Below the pieces are notes generated by a model that searched no databases, had not been told where the DNA came from, and saw only the letters and a program-made list of their open reading frames with translations. Positions 43,140 to 51,650 of a stretch of DNA of 64,000 nt are shown here, piece after piece. Position 1 is the first letter of the stretch. The number at the start of each line of letters is the position of its first letter. A program made the translations under genes and the position numbers. The stretch spans positions 39,755-103,754 of the forward strand of contig NZ_CBCSIQ010000014.1 of NCBI RefSeq assembly GCF_965139615.1. The letters are read 5' to 3'. The DNA comes from Kerstersia similis. GTDB taxonomy: Bacteria > Pseudomonadota > Gammaproteobacteria > Burkholderiales > Burkholderiaceae_B.

Positions 43140-43876
43140 CAGCCGTGATAAGCCAAACCGATACGACTGCCGCCACGCAGGCGGCCAGGGTGCTGATCAT
43201 TGATGATGAGCCGCAGATCCGCAAGTTCATAGATATCAGCCTGCGCTCCCAGGGCTATGCCACCCTGCTGGCAGAAACCGGCCAGCAGGGCCTGAGCCTG
43301 CTGGCTGGCCAGGGGGCGGACATCATCATCCTGGATCTGGGCCTGCCGGACATGGATGGCAGCGAGGTGCTGGCAGACTTGCGGCAATGGTCGCAGGTGC
43401 CGGTCATCGTGCTGACCGTACGTTCCGGGGAGCAGGAAAAAGTCGATCTGCTGGATCTGGGCGCCAACGATTATGTGACCAAGCCGTTTGGCGTGGACGA
43501 GCTGATGGCGCGTATTCGCGTGCTGCTGCGCATGGCAGGCGGCCGCAGCGAAGCCAGTCCGGTCTTTGATGACGGACAGTTGCGGGTGGATCTGGCCTTG
43601 CGCGAAGTCACGCTGGCCGGCGAGCCGGTCGCATTGACGCGCAAGGAGTTCACCCTGCTATCGTTGTTGTTGCGCCAGCCGGGCAGGCTGGTCACGCAAA
43701 CCCAGTTGCTGCGTGAAGTGTGGGGACCGACCCACGAAGAAGATGCGCACTATTTGCGGATTCTGGTGGGAAAGCTGCGCCACAAGCTGGGGGATGACGC
43801 CTCTGCGCCGCGCTATATCGTGACCGAGCCGGGGGTGGGTCTGCGTTTTCTGTCCAGGGACAAAGGCCTGGTGTGA
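43136..43876 (+). CDS. kdpE: Response regulator KdpE (OmpR family)
   Basis: DNA-binding response regulator of 246 residues. The receiver domain has acidic residues in VLIIDDEP, phospho-acceptor Asp in IIILDLGLPDMDG near 67 and Lys in NDYVTKPFG. The OmpR-type winged helix at about 150-240 includes LTRKEFTLLSLLLRQPGRLV and RYIVTEPGVGLRFL. The GTG start overlaps the kdpD stop (GTGA), giving coupled translation. Its normal target, kdpFABC, is not in the window; three local direct-repeat promoters are likely targets. A hairpin overlaps its 3' end (AAGGCCTGG/CCAGGCCTT, 43863-43886). Confidence 0.95.
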   Translation: MTAVISQTDTTAATQAARVLIIDDEPQIRKFIDISLRSQGYATLLAETGQQGLSLLAGQGADIIILDLGLPDMDGSEVLADLRQWSQVPVIVLTVRSGEQEKVDLLDLGANDYVTKPFGVDELMARIRVLLRMAGGRSEASPVFDDGQLRVDLALREVTLAGEPVALTRKEFTLLSLLLRQPGRLVTQTQLLREVWGPTHEEDAHYLRILVGKLRHKLGDDASAPRYIVTEPGVGLRFLSRDKGLV

Positions 43877-43898
43877 CCCAGGCCTTGGTGAGCATGCC

Positions 43899-44069
43899 TT
43901 ATGTGACGCTGCGCGCCGTGCGGCGCTTGTCGCTGTGACAGGAGTCAGGCAGGCGGGTGCTGGCCGCACCGCCCGAGGCGCGGGAAGCCATCCAGATAAC
44001 CGCCATGATGAGCGAGTACATGAAGGCCATGGCCAGGATCAGGAGCAGGGGAAATTCAAATGAGTCCAT
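43899..44069 (-). CDS. Small single-pass membrane protein (56 aa), candidate KdpE target
   Basis: A 56-residue protein convergent with kdpE. It starts MDSFEFPLLLILAMAFMYSL and continues IMAVIWMAS, one long hydrophobic segment at about 7-28, then a short polar, basic tail ending SDKRRTARSVT. I recognise no family; it is longer than KdpF (about 29 residues) but of similar general build. Evidence that it is a gene is its promoter, with the same direct repeat and exact 22-nt spacing as the equally long 36124-36294 gene. The ribosome site is weak, so the start is uncertain. Confidence 0.5.
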   Translation of the reverse strand: MDSFEFPLLLILAMAFMYSLIMAVIWMASRASGGAASTRLPDSCHSDKRRTARSVT

Positions 44070-44108
44070 GATGGTTGGACCATCTCTGATAAGAAATGTG
44101 ATGCCTCC

Positions 44109-44156
44109 AGTGTAGTTTTCCTGGCAGACCCGCTGTGTAAATTGTGCATAAATTCA
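44109..44156 (-). promoter_or_regulatory. Direct-repeat promoter, site A (KdpE-like)
   Basis: In the direction of the 56-residue gene, TGAATTTATGCACAATTTAC (44156-44137) has TTTA half-sites 11 bp apart, and TACACT (44114-44109) begins after 22 nt, identical geometry to site C. Confidence 0.6.
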
Positions 44157-44224
44157 GCAGTTTCCCTGGTGGAGCCTCTGGCATCAGGAAAAGGGCGCAG
44201 GCTGCGGGCCCGTGGGGGAACGGC

Positions 44225-44242
44225 ATAACAATGCGTAAATTG
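44225..44242. promoter_or_regulatory. Degenerate fourth repeat, site D
   Basis: On the minus strand CAATTTACGCATTGTTAT resembles sites A-C in its first ten bases, but the half-sites are 10 bp apart and the second is poor. It lies 70 bp upstream of site A in the 330-bp gap 44070-44399, which has no other supportable content, and could be an auxiliary site or chance. Confidence 0.3.
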
Positions 44243-44399
44243 CCGATTGACCGGTATGATTGGTCGCAATTTCCTGACATTCCGGTTTTTTCTTGATGTT
44301 CTGTCCTGTTTTTGGTGCGTGTCCCTGTGCTGGCGCCTGCGGCATCTGCCGCCTTGGCCGCGCAAGACACGTTTGTGACCCTCGCCGCTGGCGGGTAGC

Positions 44400-46370
44400 A
44401 TGCTGACGGGGTGCTTCCCGTGCCGCCTGGTTGCCAGCTGGCTGCGGCTATGCCGGAGCCAGCTGGGCAGGCTGGCGGCCTGGCTGTCATGGTTCTGGCT
44501 GGCCGCTGTATTTGCCTGCGTCCCGGCATGGGCAGATACCCCTGTGGACGTTTGCGCTCCGGAAATAGTCGGTGTCCAGGTGGCGCTATCTCCCGATGGC
44601 AGCCGTCCCGAAACCGGCTGGCAGGAAACCGTCTTGCCGGATCGCTGGGCCAAGCGCTGGCCGGAGTATGTGGGTTCGGTCTGGTACCGGATTGACTGGG
44701 TGCGCGGATGTGAGGGCAAGGTGGTGCCACCGGCGCCGGTCGGGTTGGCACTGGACTGGGTCGGCCTGGCGGGCATCGTGTATATCAATGATGACTTGTT
44801 GTGGCGTGACCGCAGCCTTTCCGAGCCTTATTCGCGCAGCTGGAACATGCCGCGCTTCTGGCGTCTGCCGGAATCCAGTCTGCGTGATGGCGTCAACACG
44901 CTGTGGATAGGCGCGCACGGGCTGGCCTCACAGGGCGGCGGGTTGGGCCGGGTCCATCTGGGCGAGCCTGAAACCTGGGAAAGCTGGCAGCAAGCGAAGG
45001 TCTGGCACCAGCGCACCATGTTTGTCATCAACCTGACCATTTCCGCCGTGCTGGGCTGCCTGTTCTTCTGCATATGGCTGCATGATCGCTCCCAGCATGC
45101 CAGCGGCTGGTACGTGCTGACAACGTTCTTCTGGATCCTGTTCGCCAGCAACATGCTGCTCACCGAGCCTTGGCCGTTCGTGGGGACAGTATTGACCCTG
45201 CGCATCAATGTCATGGCCTGCATACTGTATCTGGCATGCTATTGCATGTTCAGCTGGAGTTTCTGCCGGCTGCACATGCGGCGGACGGGCTGGGTGCTGA
45301 TGGCAGGGCAGGCCCTGATGGCCTTTTCCATGTTGCTGGTGCCCAGCGCCTGGCTGGGAACGGCGATAGCCTGGGCGTTCCTGACAGCGGCCATGATTTT
45401 CTGTTTCAACACCTTGTTTCTGTTGGTCCATGGCGTGCTCAAGCGCGATATTGAACCGGTGATCCTGGCCGGCAGCACCTTGCTATGTATCGGGATCAGT
45501 ATCCATGATTTCCTGTTGATGGCGGAGCGTATCCAGTCGCAGTCTCTGTTGGCCTATACCAGCCTGCTGGTGATGGTGACGATTGCAACCTTGCTGGCGC
45601 GCCGGATTGCCGACAATATGCGCCGCATTGCGCAGTTTAACGAGGAGTTGGGCCGTACCGTCACCCAGGCTTGCGACGATTTGAGCGCGACGCTGGCGCG
45701 TGAGCATGCGCTGGCGCTGGATAATTCGGTGCTGCAGGAGCGCCTGCAGATTGCGCGCGATCTGCACGATAGCCTGGGCGGCTCGCTGGTGCGCTCGATC
45801 GCGGTCGTAGAACAGGCCCGGGCCCCGGTGGACAATACCCGTTTCCTGTCGATGTTGAAGTTGCTGCGCAATGATCTGAGGCAGGTGATAGATAACAGCG
45901 CGCATGTTGAATCAGCGGGCGTGGCCTCACCGCAAGCCCTGATGGCCCCTCTGCGCCACCGATTCGTGAACCTGTTTGAAGAGCTGGGGATCGAGTCGGA
46001 GTGGCGTATCCCGACGGAATGGCGGACAGTACCCAGCGCCCGGGTGTGCCTGGCGCTGACCCGGCTGCTTGAAGAGGCCTTGGCCAATGTGATCAAACAT
46101 AGCCGTGCCCGCCGCGCGGTGATTACACTGGAGTTGCCTGAGCCGGATGTGTTGGTCCTGCGCATTGAGGACGACGGGGTGGGGTTCGATGTGGAGGCGG
46201 TGCAAAGTGCCGGGCTCAGCGTGGGCATGCGTTCGATGTGTGCCCGGATGGAGCGGATCGGGGGCAATCTGGTGGTCAATTCAAGGCGTGGCCATACGCT
46301 GCTGGAGGCGCGTTTGCATTTGCAGGCCGCCGGAGCGGTGGAAGGCGTGGGGCAGCCGGCTGCGAACTAA
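44400..46370 (+). CDS. NarX/UhpB-type sensor histidine kinase with 7TM sensor
   Basis: Membrane sensor kinase of 656 residues. A cleavable or anchoring N-terminal segment (about 15-45) is followed by a periplasmic jelly-roll-like region (45-200, WYRIDWVRG) and seven hydrophobic segments (about 205-400), a 7TMR-DISM-like layout. The HisKA_3 box RLQIARDLHDSLGGSLVRSI carries the phospho-acceptor His near 455. The HATPase has LLEEALANVIKHSRARRAVI and DDGVGFD. Its partner is the LuxR-type regulator 238 bases downstream. The periplasmic domain suggests a carbohydrate-like or small-molecule signal. The start could lie a few codons downstream. Confidence 0.88.
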   Translation: MLTGCFPCRLVASWLRLCRSQLGRLAAWLSWFWLAAVFACVPAWADTPVDVCAPEIVGVQVALSPDGSRPETGWQETVLPDRWAKRWPEYVGSVWYRIDWVRGCEGKVVPPAPVGLALDWVGLAGIVYINDDLLWRDRSLSEPYSRSWNMPRFWRLPESSLRDGVNTLWIGAHGLASQGGGLGRVHLGEPETWESWQQAKVWHQRTMFVINLTISAVLGCLFFCIWLHDRSQHASGWYVLTTFFWILFASNMLLTEPWPFVGTVLTLRINVMACILYLACYCMFSWSFCRLHMRRTGWVLMAGQALMAFSMLLVPSAWLGTAIAWAFLTAAMIFCFNTLFLLVHGVLKRDIEPVILAGSTLLCIGISIHDFLLMAERIQSQSLLAYTSLLVMVTIATLLARRIADNMRRIAQFNEELGRTVTQACDDLSATLAREHALALDNSVLQERLQIARDLHDSLGGSLVRSIAVVEQARAPVDNTRFLSMLKLLRNDLRQVIDNSAHVESAGVASPQALMAPLRHRFVNLFEELGIESEWRIPTEWRTVPSARVCLALTRLLEEALANVIKHSRARRAVITLELPEPDVLVLRIEDDGVGFDVEAVQSAGLSVGMRSMCARMERIGGNLVVNSRRGHTLLEARLHLQAAGAVEGVGQPAAN

Positions 46371-46608
46371 CCGGTTCAGGCGATGCGGACCAGGCTTGAG
46401 CTTGCGTACTATAAGTGTGACACGCTGCAGATCGTTCGCGGCAGTGATGCCTGGTACTGCTTGAAGACTGCCTGGTGTTGCCTGGTGTTGCCGTCAGGCG
46501 GCCGATGATTCACAGGGGGCTGCTGCCCTGGCCTTGCCTGGCAGTCACGGCATGATTTTGCAGGCCTCTGCAAACATTTATCGTTCGATAGGCGCAAACG
46601 TTCAATTC

Positions 46609-47289
46609 ATGCACGATACTCTTTTGCCTGTACCGGTTCTGATCGTTGAAGACGAGCCTTTTATCCGTACCCGCCTGGCTTCCATCCTGGCGCAGCTGGG
46701 CTATGACGCTGCGGCGGTGCATGGCGCTGCTACCCTGACGGATGCCCGTCGCTTGTTGCAGCAGTACGCTTATGCGCTGGCGCTGGTGGATCTGGGCCTG
46801 CCGGATGGCAATGGCATCGACCTGATCGGTGAGTTGCGCACCAGGGACGCGGACATGGGGATTCTCGTGATTTCCGCCTGGAGCACGGAAGATGCGATTT
46901 TGGCCGCCTTGCGCGCGGGGGCGACAGGCTATGTCCTGAAAGAGCGGGATGACCTGGAAGTCATGCTGTCGATACGCAGCGTACTGCGGGGCGGCGCGCC
47001 GATTGATCCTTTCATTGCCCGCCGCGTGATTGATCAGCTGGGGGGCAAGCCTGCACCGGCGGCGGCCGGGCAGGCGGCCGGTGTGGCGGCGATGGATGCG
47101 CTCAGCGCCCGCGAACATGAAATCCTGTCGCGGGTGGCCGATGGCCTGACGAACCGGGAAATCGCAGACATGCTCTGCATCTCCCGCTATACCGTTGATT
47201 GCCACGTCAAGAATATCTATCACAAGCTGGCGGTGTCCTCCCGGGTACGTGCCGTGAACGAGGCACGCACGCGTGGCTTGTTGCCCTGA
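46609..47289 (+). CDS. NarL/LuxR-type response regulator
   Basis: Response regulator of 226 residues. Receiver: VLIVEDEP, phospho-acceptor Asp in ALVDLGLPDGNG near 61, Lys in GYVLKERDD. The GerE helix-turn-helix at about 160-220 has LSAREHEILSRVADGLTNRE and TVDCHVKNIYHKLAVSSR. It is the likely partner of the upstream kinase. The ATG at 46609 gives the standard length; no strong ribosome site is seen, and the 238-bp gap may contain a separate promoter. A strong bidirectional terminator follows. Confidence 0.88.
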   Translation: MHDTLLPVPVLIVEDEPFIRTRLASILAQLGYDAAAVHGAATLTDARRLLQQYAYALALVDLGLPDGNGIDLIGELRTRDADMGILVISAWSTEDAILAALRAGATGYVLKERDDLEVMLSIRSVLRGGAPIDPFIARRVIDQLGGKPAPAAAGQAAGVAAMDALSAREHEILSRVADGLTNREIADMLCISRYTVDCHVKNIYHKLAVSSRVRAVNEARTRGLLP

Positions 47290-47324
47290 GGCCGCCAGGC
47301 CATAAAGTTTGTAAAGCGTAAAAG

Positions 47325-47361
47325 AAACAGCGCGCCATCTTTGCTGATGGCGCGCTGTTTT
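47325..47361. terminator. Bidirectional terminator, 15-bp perfect stem
   Basis: AAACAGCGCGCCATC pairs with GATGGCGCGCTGTTT around TTTGCT; A and T tails serve both convergent genes. Confidence 0.88.
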
Positions 47362-47394
47362 CAGCTTGCTTGATGTAGCGGTTTTACAGTGGGT

Positions 47395-49314
47395 TTACGG
47401 GGAGGTGAAACCTTGCGTGCTGTAGAAAGCGTCGTTTACCGGGCGCAGGATGGGCAGTCCGGTCGCGCCGTCTTTCTCGGTGCGGGTATCTATCCATTCC
47501 TGGAAGGCGTCGGCATCCAGTACGCCAACATCCAGGCGGCGTGAATCCGGCAGATTGCCCAGGGTGGCGTAGCCGTCGCCGCCTTGGGCGACGAAGCTCA
47601 GCAGGAACAGCGTGTAATCCTGGCGTTGCAGATCCAGGGCCTGCCATTGCTGGGTACTGCGATTGAACACTTCCAGCTTGCTGACCCGCTGTCCCTTGGG
47701 CTGCTTGGCATCCACATGCCAGCGCAGGCCGCCGGCATACGGGTAGGGGCCGGAGGACGGCTTATCGTTGAACACCATGTCCATGGCGTCTTCCAGCGTG
47801 TCCTTGACCTCCTGGCCGCTGACGGTCATTTTCCATAGCATGTTGGCAAAGGGCAGCACTTCGATGACGTTCGCTGCTGTGACGTTGCCCTTCAGCGGCA
47901 CACGCACGCCGCCGCCATTTTGCAGCGCGATATCAGCGCCGCCATAGTTGCTGTTGGCAATGTCGTAATAGGCTTGCGCCACCAGTTGCTGGATATCGCC
48001 GCCGCGGGCGCTGACGGCGGTCTGGCCGTTGGCGCAGGAGGCTGAGCGCGAGTAGTCGATGGAGCCGGGGCCGCCGGGTACCCGGCGCGAGCACAGTTCC
48101 TGCGGAACGATGGCGACTTGCTTGGCCTTGAATTTGTCCACTTCGGCCTTGAACGGCGCCAGGGTAGAGACGGCTTTCTGGTCTTCGGCGGCGACATACA
48201 GGATGCCGCTTTCCTTGATGTCGGCCTGGAAGGCACTGGCTTCGGCCGTGGTGGCGGCGCGCTGGCTGCTGCCATCCTTCACCTGGAAGCTGTCGCCGAT
48301 CAGCACGCGCGGCGTTCCCTCACAGTTCTCGACCTTGCCGTTGGCATCGAAGTTCACGGTCAATTCGCCAACGACCTGCGAGTATTCCCAGGCGTGCACC
48401 ACGCAAACCGTGTTGCCATCCTTGTCCTTGACGCGGGTCGGGTAGTCATAGCCCTGGCTGATATCGGCGTCGAGATAGCGGGACAGCTTGTCCTTGGGTC
48501 CCAGCAGCGTGTGCGAGTCGCCGCCGACGATGACATCCACGCCTTTGAGCTTGCTGGCGACTTCCAGATCGTAGGTGTAGCCGATGTGGCTCAACATGAC
48601 GATTTTGTTCACGCCCTGGGATTGCAGGCGGTCGATTTCACGTTGGGCCGCGACGACTTCATCTTCGAATTCAGTGTCGGCGTTCGGGCTAGAGGATTGC
48701 TTGGTCTTGCTGGCGATCGTCAGGCCGACCAGGCCGATGCTCTGGCCGTCGCGCTGGATGACCGTGGACGGCGAGACTTTGTTGCTGCCCTTGAGCGGGG
48801 AGCTATTGCCGAACTGGACGTTGGCGGACAGTACCGGAGTTTTGCAGCTGCCGCTGTGCAGTTCGTCGATAAAGGTTTCCAGGCCGGCATCGCCCTTGTC
48901 GAATTCATGGTTGCCGATGGCCATGGCATCGAAACACACGGTGTTCATCAGCGCGGCGTCGGCAGCGCCCAGGCTGCCGGCACGGTTGAAATACAGGGTG
49001 CCGGTCAGGGCATCGCCAGCATGCAGCTTGAGGACATTATCGTGCCCGGCAGCGAGCTGCTGGAAGGCCGTGGTCACTCGCGGGAAGCCGGCGGAAGGCA
49101 CAGTGACATCCACCACTGTCCCGTCAGGATTTTTCAGTTTGACGGTACGGCTTTCGCTGTCCAGGTGGGAGTGATGGTCATTGATATGCAGGATGGTCAG
49201 TGCCAGCGGCGCAGACGGTTCCTGCGTATCGGAGTCGTTGTTGTCGCTGCCGCAGGCGCTGAGCAGGCCCGCCAGCATCATGGCCAATGCCGATGCGCGC
49301 AAAGGAAAATTCAT
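47395..49314 (-). CDS. 5'-nucleotidase/UshA-like surface lipoprotein
   Basis: Exported metallophosphoesterase of 639 residues that removes phosphate from nucleotides or related esters. The signal has lipobox LLSAC near residue 21, followed by a Ser/Asp linker. N-terminal metallophos motifs: ILHINDHHSHLD, LHAGDALTG, AIGNHEFDKGD, LSHIGYTYD and VGGDSHTLL. The C-terminal 5'-nucleotidase domain includes ALQNGGGVRVPLKGNVTAA and the substrate-binding AQGGDGYATLGN region. Insertions make it longer than E. coli UshA (about 550). The start at 49314 begins the signal peptide. A Pho-box-like element precedes it. Confidence 0.9.
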   Translation of the reverse strand: MNFPLRASALAMMLAGLLSACGSDNNDSDTQEPSAPLALTILHINDHHSHLDSESRTVKLKNPDGTVVDVTVPSAGFPRVTTAFQQLAAGHDNVLKLHAGDALTGTLYFNRAGSLGAADAALMNTVCFDAMAIGNHEFDKGDAGLETFIDELHSGSCKTPVLSANVQFGNSSPLKGSNKVSPSTVIQRDGQSIGLVGLTIASKTKQSSSPNADTEFEDEVVAAQREIDRLQSQGVNKIVMLSHIGYTYDLEVASKLKGVDVIVGGDSHTLLGPKDKLSRYLDADISQGYDYPTRVKDKDGNTVCVVHAWEYSQVVGELTVNFDANGKVENCEGTPRVLIGDSFQVKDGSSQRAATTAEASAFQADIKESGILYVAAEDQKAVSTLAPFKAEVDKFKAKQVAIVPQELCSRRVPGGPGSIDYSRSASCANGQTAVSARGGDIQQLVAQAYYDIANSNYGGADIALQNGGGVRVPLKGNVTAANVIEVLPFANMLWKMTVSGQEVKDTLEDAMDMVFNDKPSSGPYPYAGGLRWHVDAKQPKGQRVSKLEVFNRSTQQWQALDLQRQDYTLFLLSFVAQGGDGYATLGNLPDSRRLDVGVLDADAFQEWIDTRTEKDGATGLPILRPVNDAFYSTQGFTSP

Positions 49315-49366
49315 CGAAGGCACCCTGTTCCTTGGAAGTTCGGAGCCGACAGTCTGGCGCAGTGGC

Positions 49367-49384
49367 ATGACAGGGATTTGACGG
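49367..49384 (-). promoter_or_regulatory. Pho-box-like element of the 5'-nucleotidase gene
   Basis: On the minus strand CCGTCAAATCCCTGTCAT is two 7-mers 11 bp apart, 5/7 and 7/7 to the PhoB consensus CTGTCAT. A further partial repeat CTGCGCC follows in the same phase. The -10 candidate CAGACT after 10 nt is weak. Confidence 0.45.
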
Positions 49385-49595
49385 CCATGCGGATGATGCC
49401 TGACAGGCTTCAGGGCGCGGGTGGGGGCCGGTGGCAGCAGGTGGTCTCAGGTGAAATGGCCTATTTATCTGTATTTTTCGCTGCGTAATTTAGCTTAATG
49501 CATCATTTTGGTGTTTTTTCGCAGAACGCGGTCTGGGGGATGCGTGATATCGTGGCAGGCTCTGGACTCACGACTGCTGCCCGTCCGCGGCGCGG

Positions 49596-49631
49596 CCCTG
49601 CCATGCGTTTCACCCCTGCCATGCGTTTCAC
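49596..49631 (+). repeat. 18-bp perfect tandem duplication over the ggt start
   Basis: CCCTGCCATGCGTTTCAC is present twice in tandem. Each copy contains an ATG in the ggt frame, so the start codon and the first codons are doubled. Confidence 0.9.
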
Positions 49632-51387
49632 ATTTCCTACCCTCCGTTTGCGTCTGTTGCCGGGTTGGTGCCTGCTGGCCGGCGCATTGCTTGCCTGGCC
49701 GGCTGCTGCCAAGCTGGAAGCCCCCGACCTGAATCCCGAAGCGGCGACCGGACAGGTCAGCAAGACGCTGGTGCAGGCCGATCATTTCATGGCGGCCACG
49801 GCCAATCCTTTGGCGACGCAGGCGGCCTATCGCATTCTGGCGCGCGGCGGTAGCGCTGCGGATGCCGCCATTGCCGCGCAATTGGTGCTGACGCTGGTGG
49901 AACCGCAGTCGTCCGGGCTGGGGGGCGGCGCGTTCCTGATGTATCACGATGCCGGGCAAGGCCGGCTCCATGCCTATGATGGCCGGGAAACGGCGCCAGC
50001 AGCAGCGCGGCCGGAGCGCTTCATGGCGGGCGAGCGAGCTTTGCCCATGTCGCAGGCGGTCAATAGCGGCCTGTCAGTCGGCACGCCGGGCTTGGTGCGT
50101 TTGCTGGAAACCATGCACCAGGCGCATGGTGAATTGCCCTGGGCGGAATTGTTCGAGCCCGCAATTGAACTGGCCGAGCAGGGCTTTGCCGTTTCTCCCC
50201 GCTTGCATGCCTTGATTGCGGAAAACCAGGCATTGCGGGCGCAGCCCGAGGCGGCCGCTTATTTCCTCGATCCCGAAGGTACGCCCTGGCCGGTCGGGCA
50301 TATTCTTAAGAACCCAAGGCTGGCGCAGGTGCTGCGCCTGCTGGCCAGCCAGGGTGCCGATGCCTTCTACCATGGCAGCATCGCGCGCGATATCGTGGCC
50401 GCCGTGCAGGAGCACCCCATACCGGGTGATCTGGCGTTTGATGACCTGGCCAGCTATCAGGTGGTGGAGCGTGAACCGCTGTGCGGCATGTACCGGATTT
50501 ATCGGCTGTGCGGAATGCCGCCGCCCAGTTCCGGCACACTGGCCATCCTGCAAATGATCAAGGTGCTGGAACCCTATGGCATGAGGCAACTGGCGCCGAT
50601 GAGCCTGGAAGCCGTGCATCTCTTTTCCGAAGCGGGTCGGCTGGCCTATGCCGACCGCGACTTCTATGTTGCTGACCCGGCATTTGCCGAGGTGCCGCTG
50701 GCCGGGTTGCTGGATCCGGGGTATCTGGATGACCGTAGCGCCTTGATAGACCCGGAATATTCCATGGGTATGGCAGAGCCGGGGCGGCCGCCCGGCCTGA
50801 GGCGCGAACCGGGGCAGGATCAGGCGCCGGACTTGCCATCTACCAGCCATATCGTGGTGGTGGATGCGCAAGGCAATGCGCTTTCCATGACGAGCAGCAT
50901 TGAGCAGGCCTTTGGCAGCAAGATTTTCGTGCGCGGTTTTTTGCTCAATAATCAGCTGACGGATTTCTCTTTGCAGCCCGATGATGCCTATGGCCGGCCG
51001 GTGGCCAACCGGCTGGAAGCAGGCAAGCGGCCGCGCAGCAGCATGTCGCCGATGGTGGTCTATCGCAATGATCAGCCATACATGGTGCTGGGGTCGCCGG
51101 GCGGCAGCGCCATCATCAACTATGTGGCCAAGGTATTGGTGGGCGTGCTGGATTGGAAGCTGGACATCCAGCAGGCGATTTCATTGCCCAATATGGGCAG
51201 CCGGAACCGCCAGACCGAACTGGAGGCCGGTACGGCGCTGGAAAACCTCGCTGAACCCTTGCGCCTGATGGGGCATGAAATCAATCTGTTGCCGTTTCCC
51301 AGCGGGCTCAACGGCATTGTCATGGATGAACGCGGTTTGAGTGGCGGCACAGACCCGCGCCGGGAAGGCCTGGTACTGGGGGATTGA
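49603..51387 (+). CDS. ggt: Gamma-glutamyltransferase
   Basis: Periplasmic N-terminal-nucleophile hydrolase that cleaves gamma-glutamyl bonds of glutathione (EC 2.3.2.2 family). From ATG 49603 it has 594 residues with a signal peptide (RLRLLPGWCLLAGALLAW, then PAAA). Substrate-binding region: LGGGAFLMYHD and DGRETAP. Autocatalytic cleavage should occur at Thr414 in DLPSTSHIVVVD, with the oxyanion glycines in LGSPGGSAIINY. An 18-bp tandem duplication doubles the start (49603 or 49621). Length and motifs are standard. It is divergent from the nucleotidase gene. Confidence 0.92.
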   Translation: MRFTPAMRFTFPTLRLRLLPGWCLLAGALLAWPAAAKLEAPDLNPEAATGQVSKTLVQADHFMAATANPLATQAAYRILARGGSAADAAIAAQLVLTLVEPQSSGLGGGAFLMYHDAGQGRLHAYDGRETAPAAARPERFMAGERALPMSQAVNSGLSVGTPGLVRLLETMHQAHGELPWAELFEPAIELAEQGFAVSPRLHALIAENQALRAQPEAAAYFLDPEGTPWPVGHILKNPRLAQVLRLLASQGADAFYHGSIARDIVAAVQEHPIPGDLAFDDLASYQVVEREPLCGMYRIYRLCGMPPPSSGTLAILQMIKVLEPYGMRQLAPMSLEAVHLFSEAGRLAYADRDFYVADPAFAEVPLAGLLDPGYLDDRSALIDPEYSMGMAEPGRPPGLRREPGQDQAPDLPSTSHIVVVDAQGNALSMTSSIEQAFGSKIFVRGFLLNNQLTDFSLQPDDAYGRPVANRLEAGKRPRSSMSPMVVYRNDQPYMVLGSPGGSAIINYVAKVLVGVLDWKLDIQQAISLPNMGSRNRQTELEAGTALENLAEPLRLMGHEINLLPFPSGLNGIVMDERGLSGGTDPRREGLVLGD

Positions 51388-51605
51388 GGGGCGTTGGCGC
51401 ACAGGTGGCAATGGGTTGCCTGCCGTGCCTGGACATGGCGTGCGCGAGGGGGCGCGAGGGGGCTAGGAGGCGATAGCGGACGCGGCAGGCTGCGGTATTG
51501 CCCGGCCTGGCGCGGTATCAGCCGCCAACCGGTGCCGGCAAGCCTCGCGCCGGGCCGATGGCGCCGGCCAGCATGTCGTGTTCCCTGCTGCGCCAGGATT
51601 AAATA

Positions 51606-51623
51606 TAATCGTTCTCATTAATT
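51606..51623. promoter_or_regulatory. Fur-box-like site before the AraC/PchR-like gene
   Basis: ATAATCGTTCTCATTAAT is close to common Fur operators (TAATC-N5-CATTA core). It lies 28 bases before the regulator start. The rest of the 51388-51650 gap is GC-rich with a GCGCGAGGGG repeat and no gene. Confidence 0.7.
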
Positions 51624-51650
51624 GGCATCACGGCACAGCCAGGGTGGTCT

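Noticed and set aside
48118..49488. Plus-strand open frame of 456 codons
   Set aside because: Antisense to the 5'-nucleotidase, whose motifs are intact.
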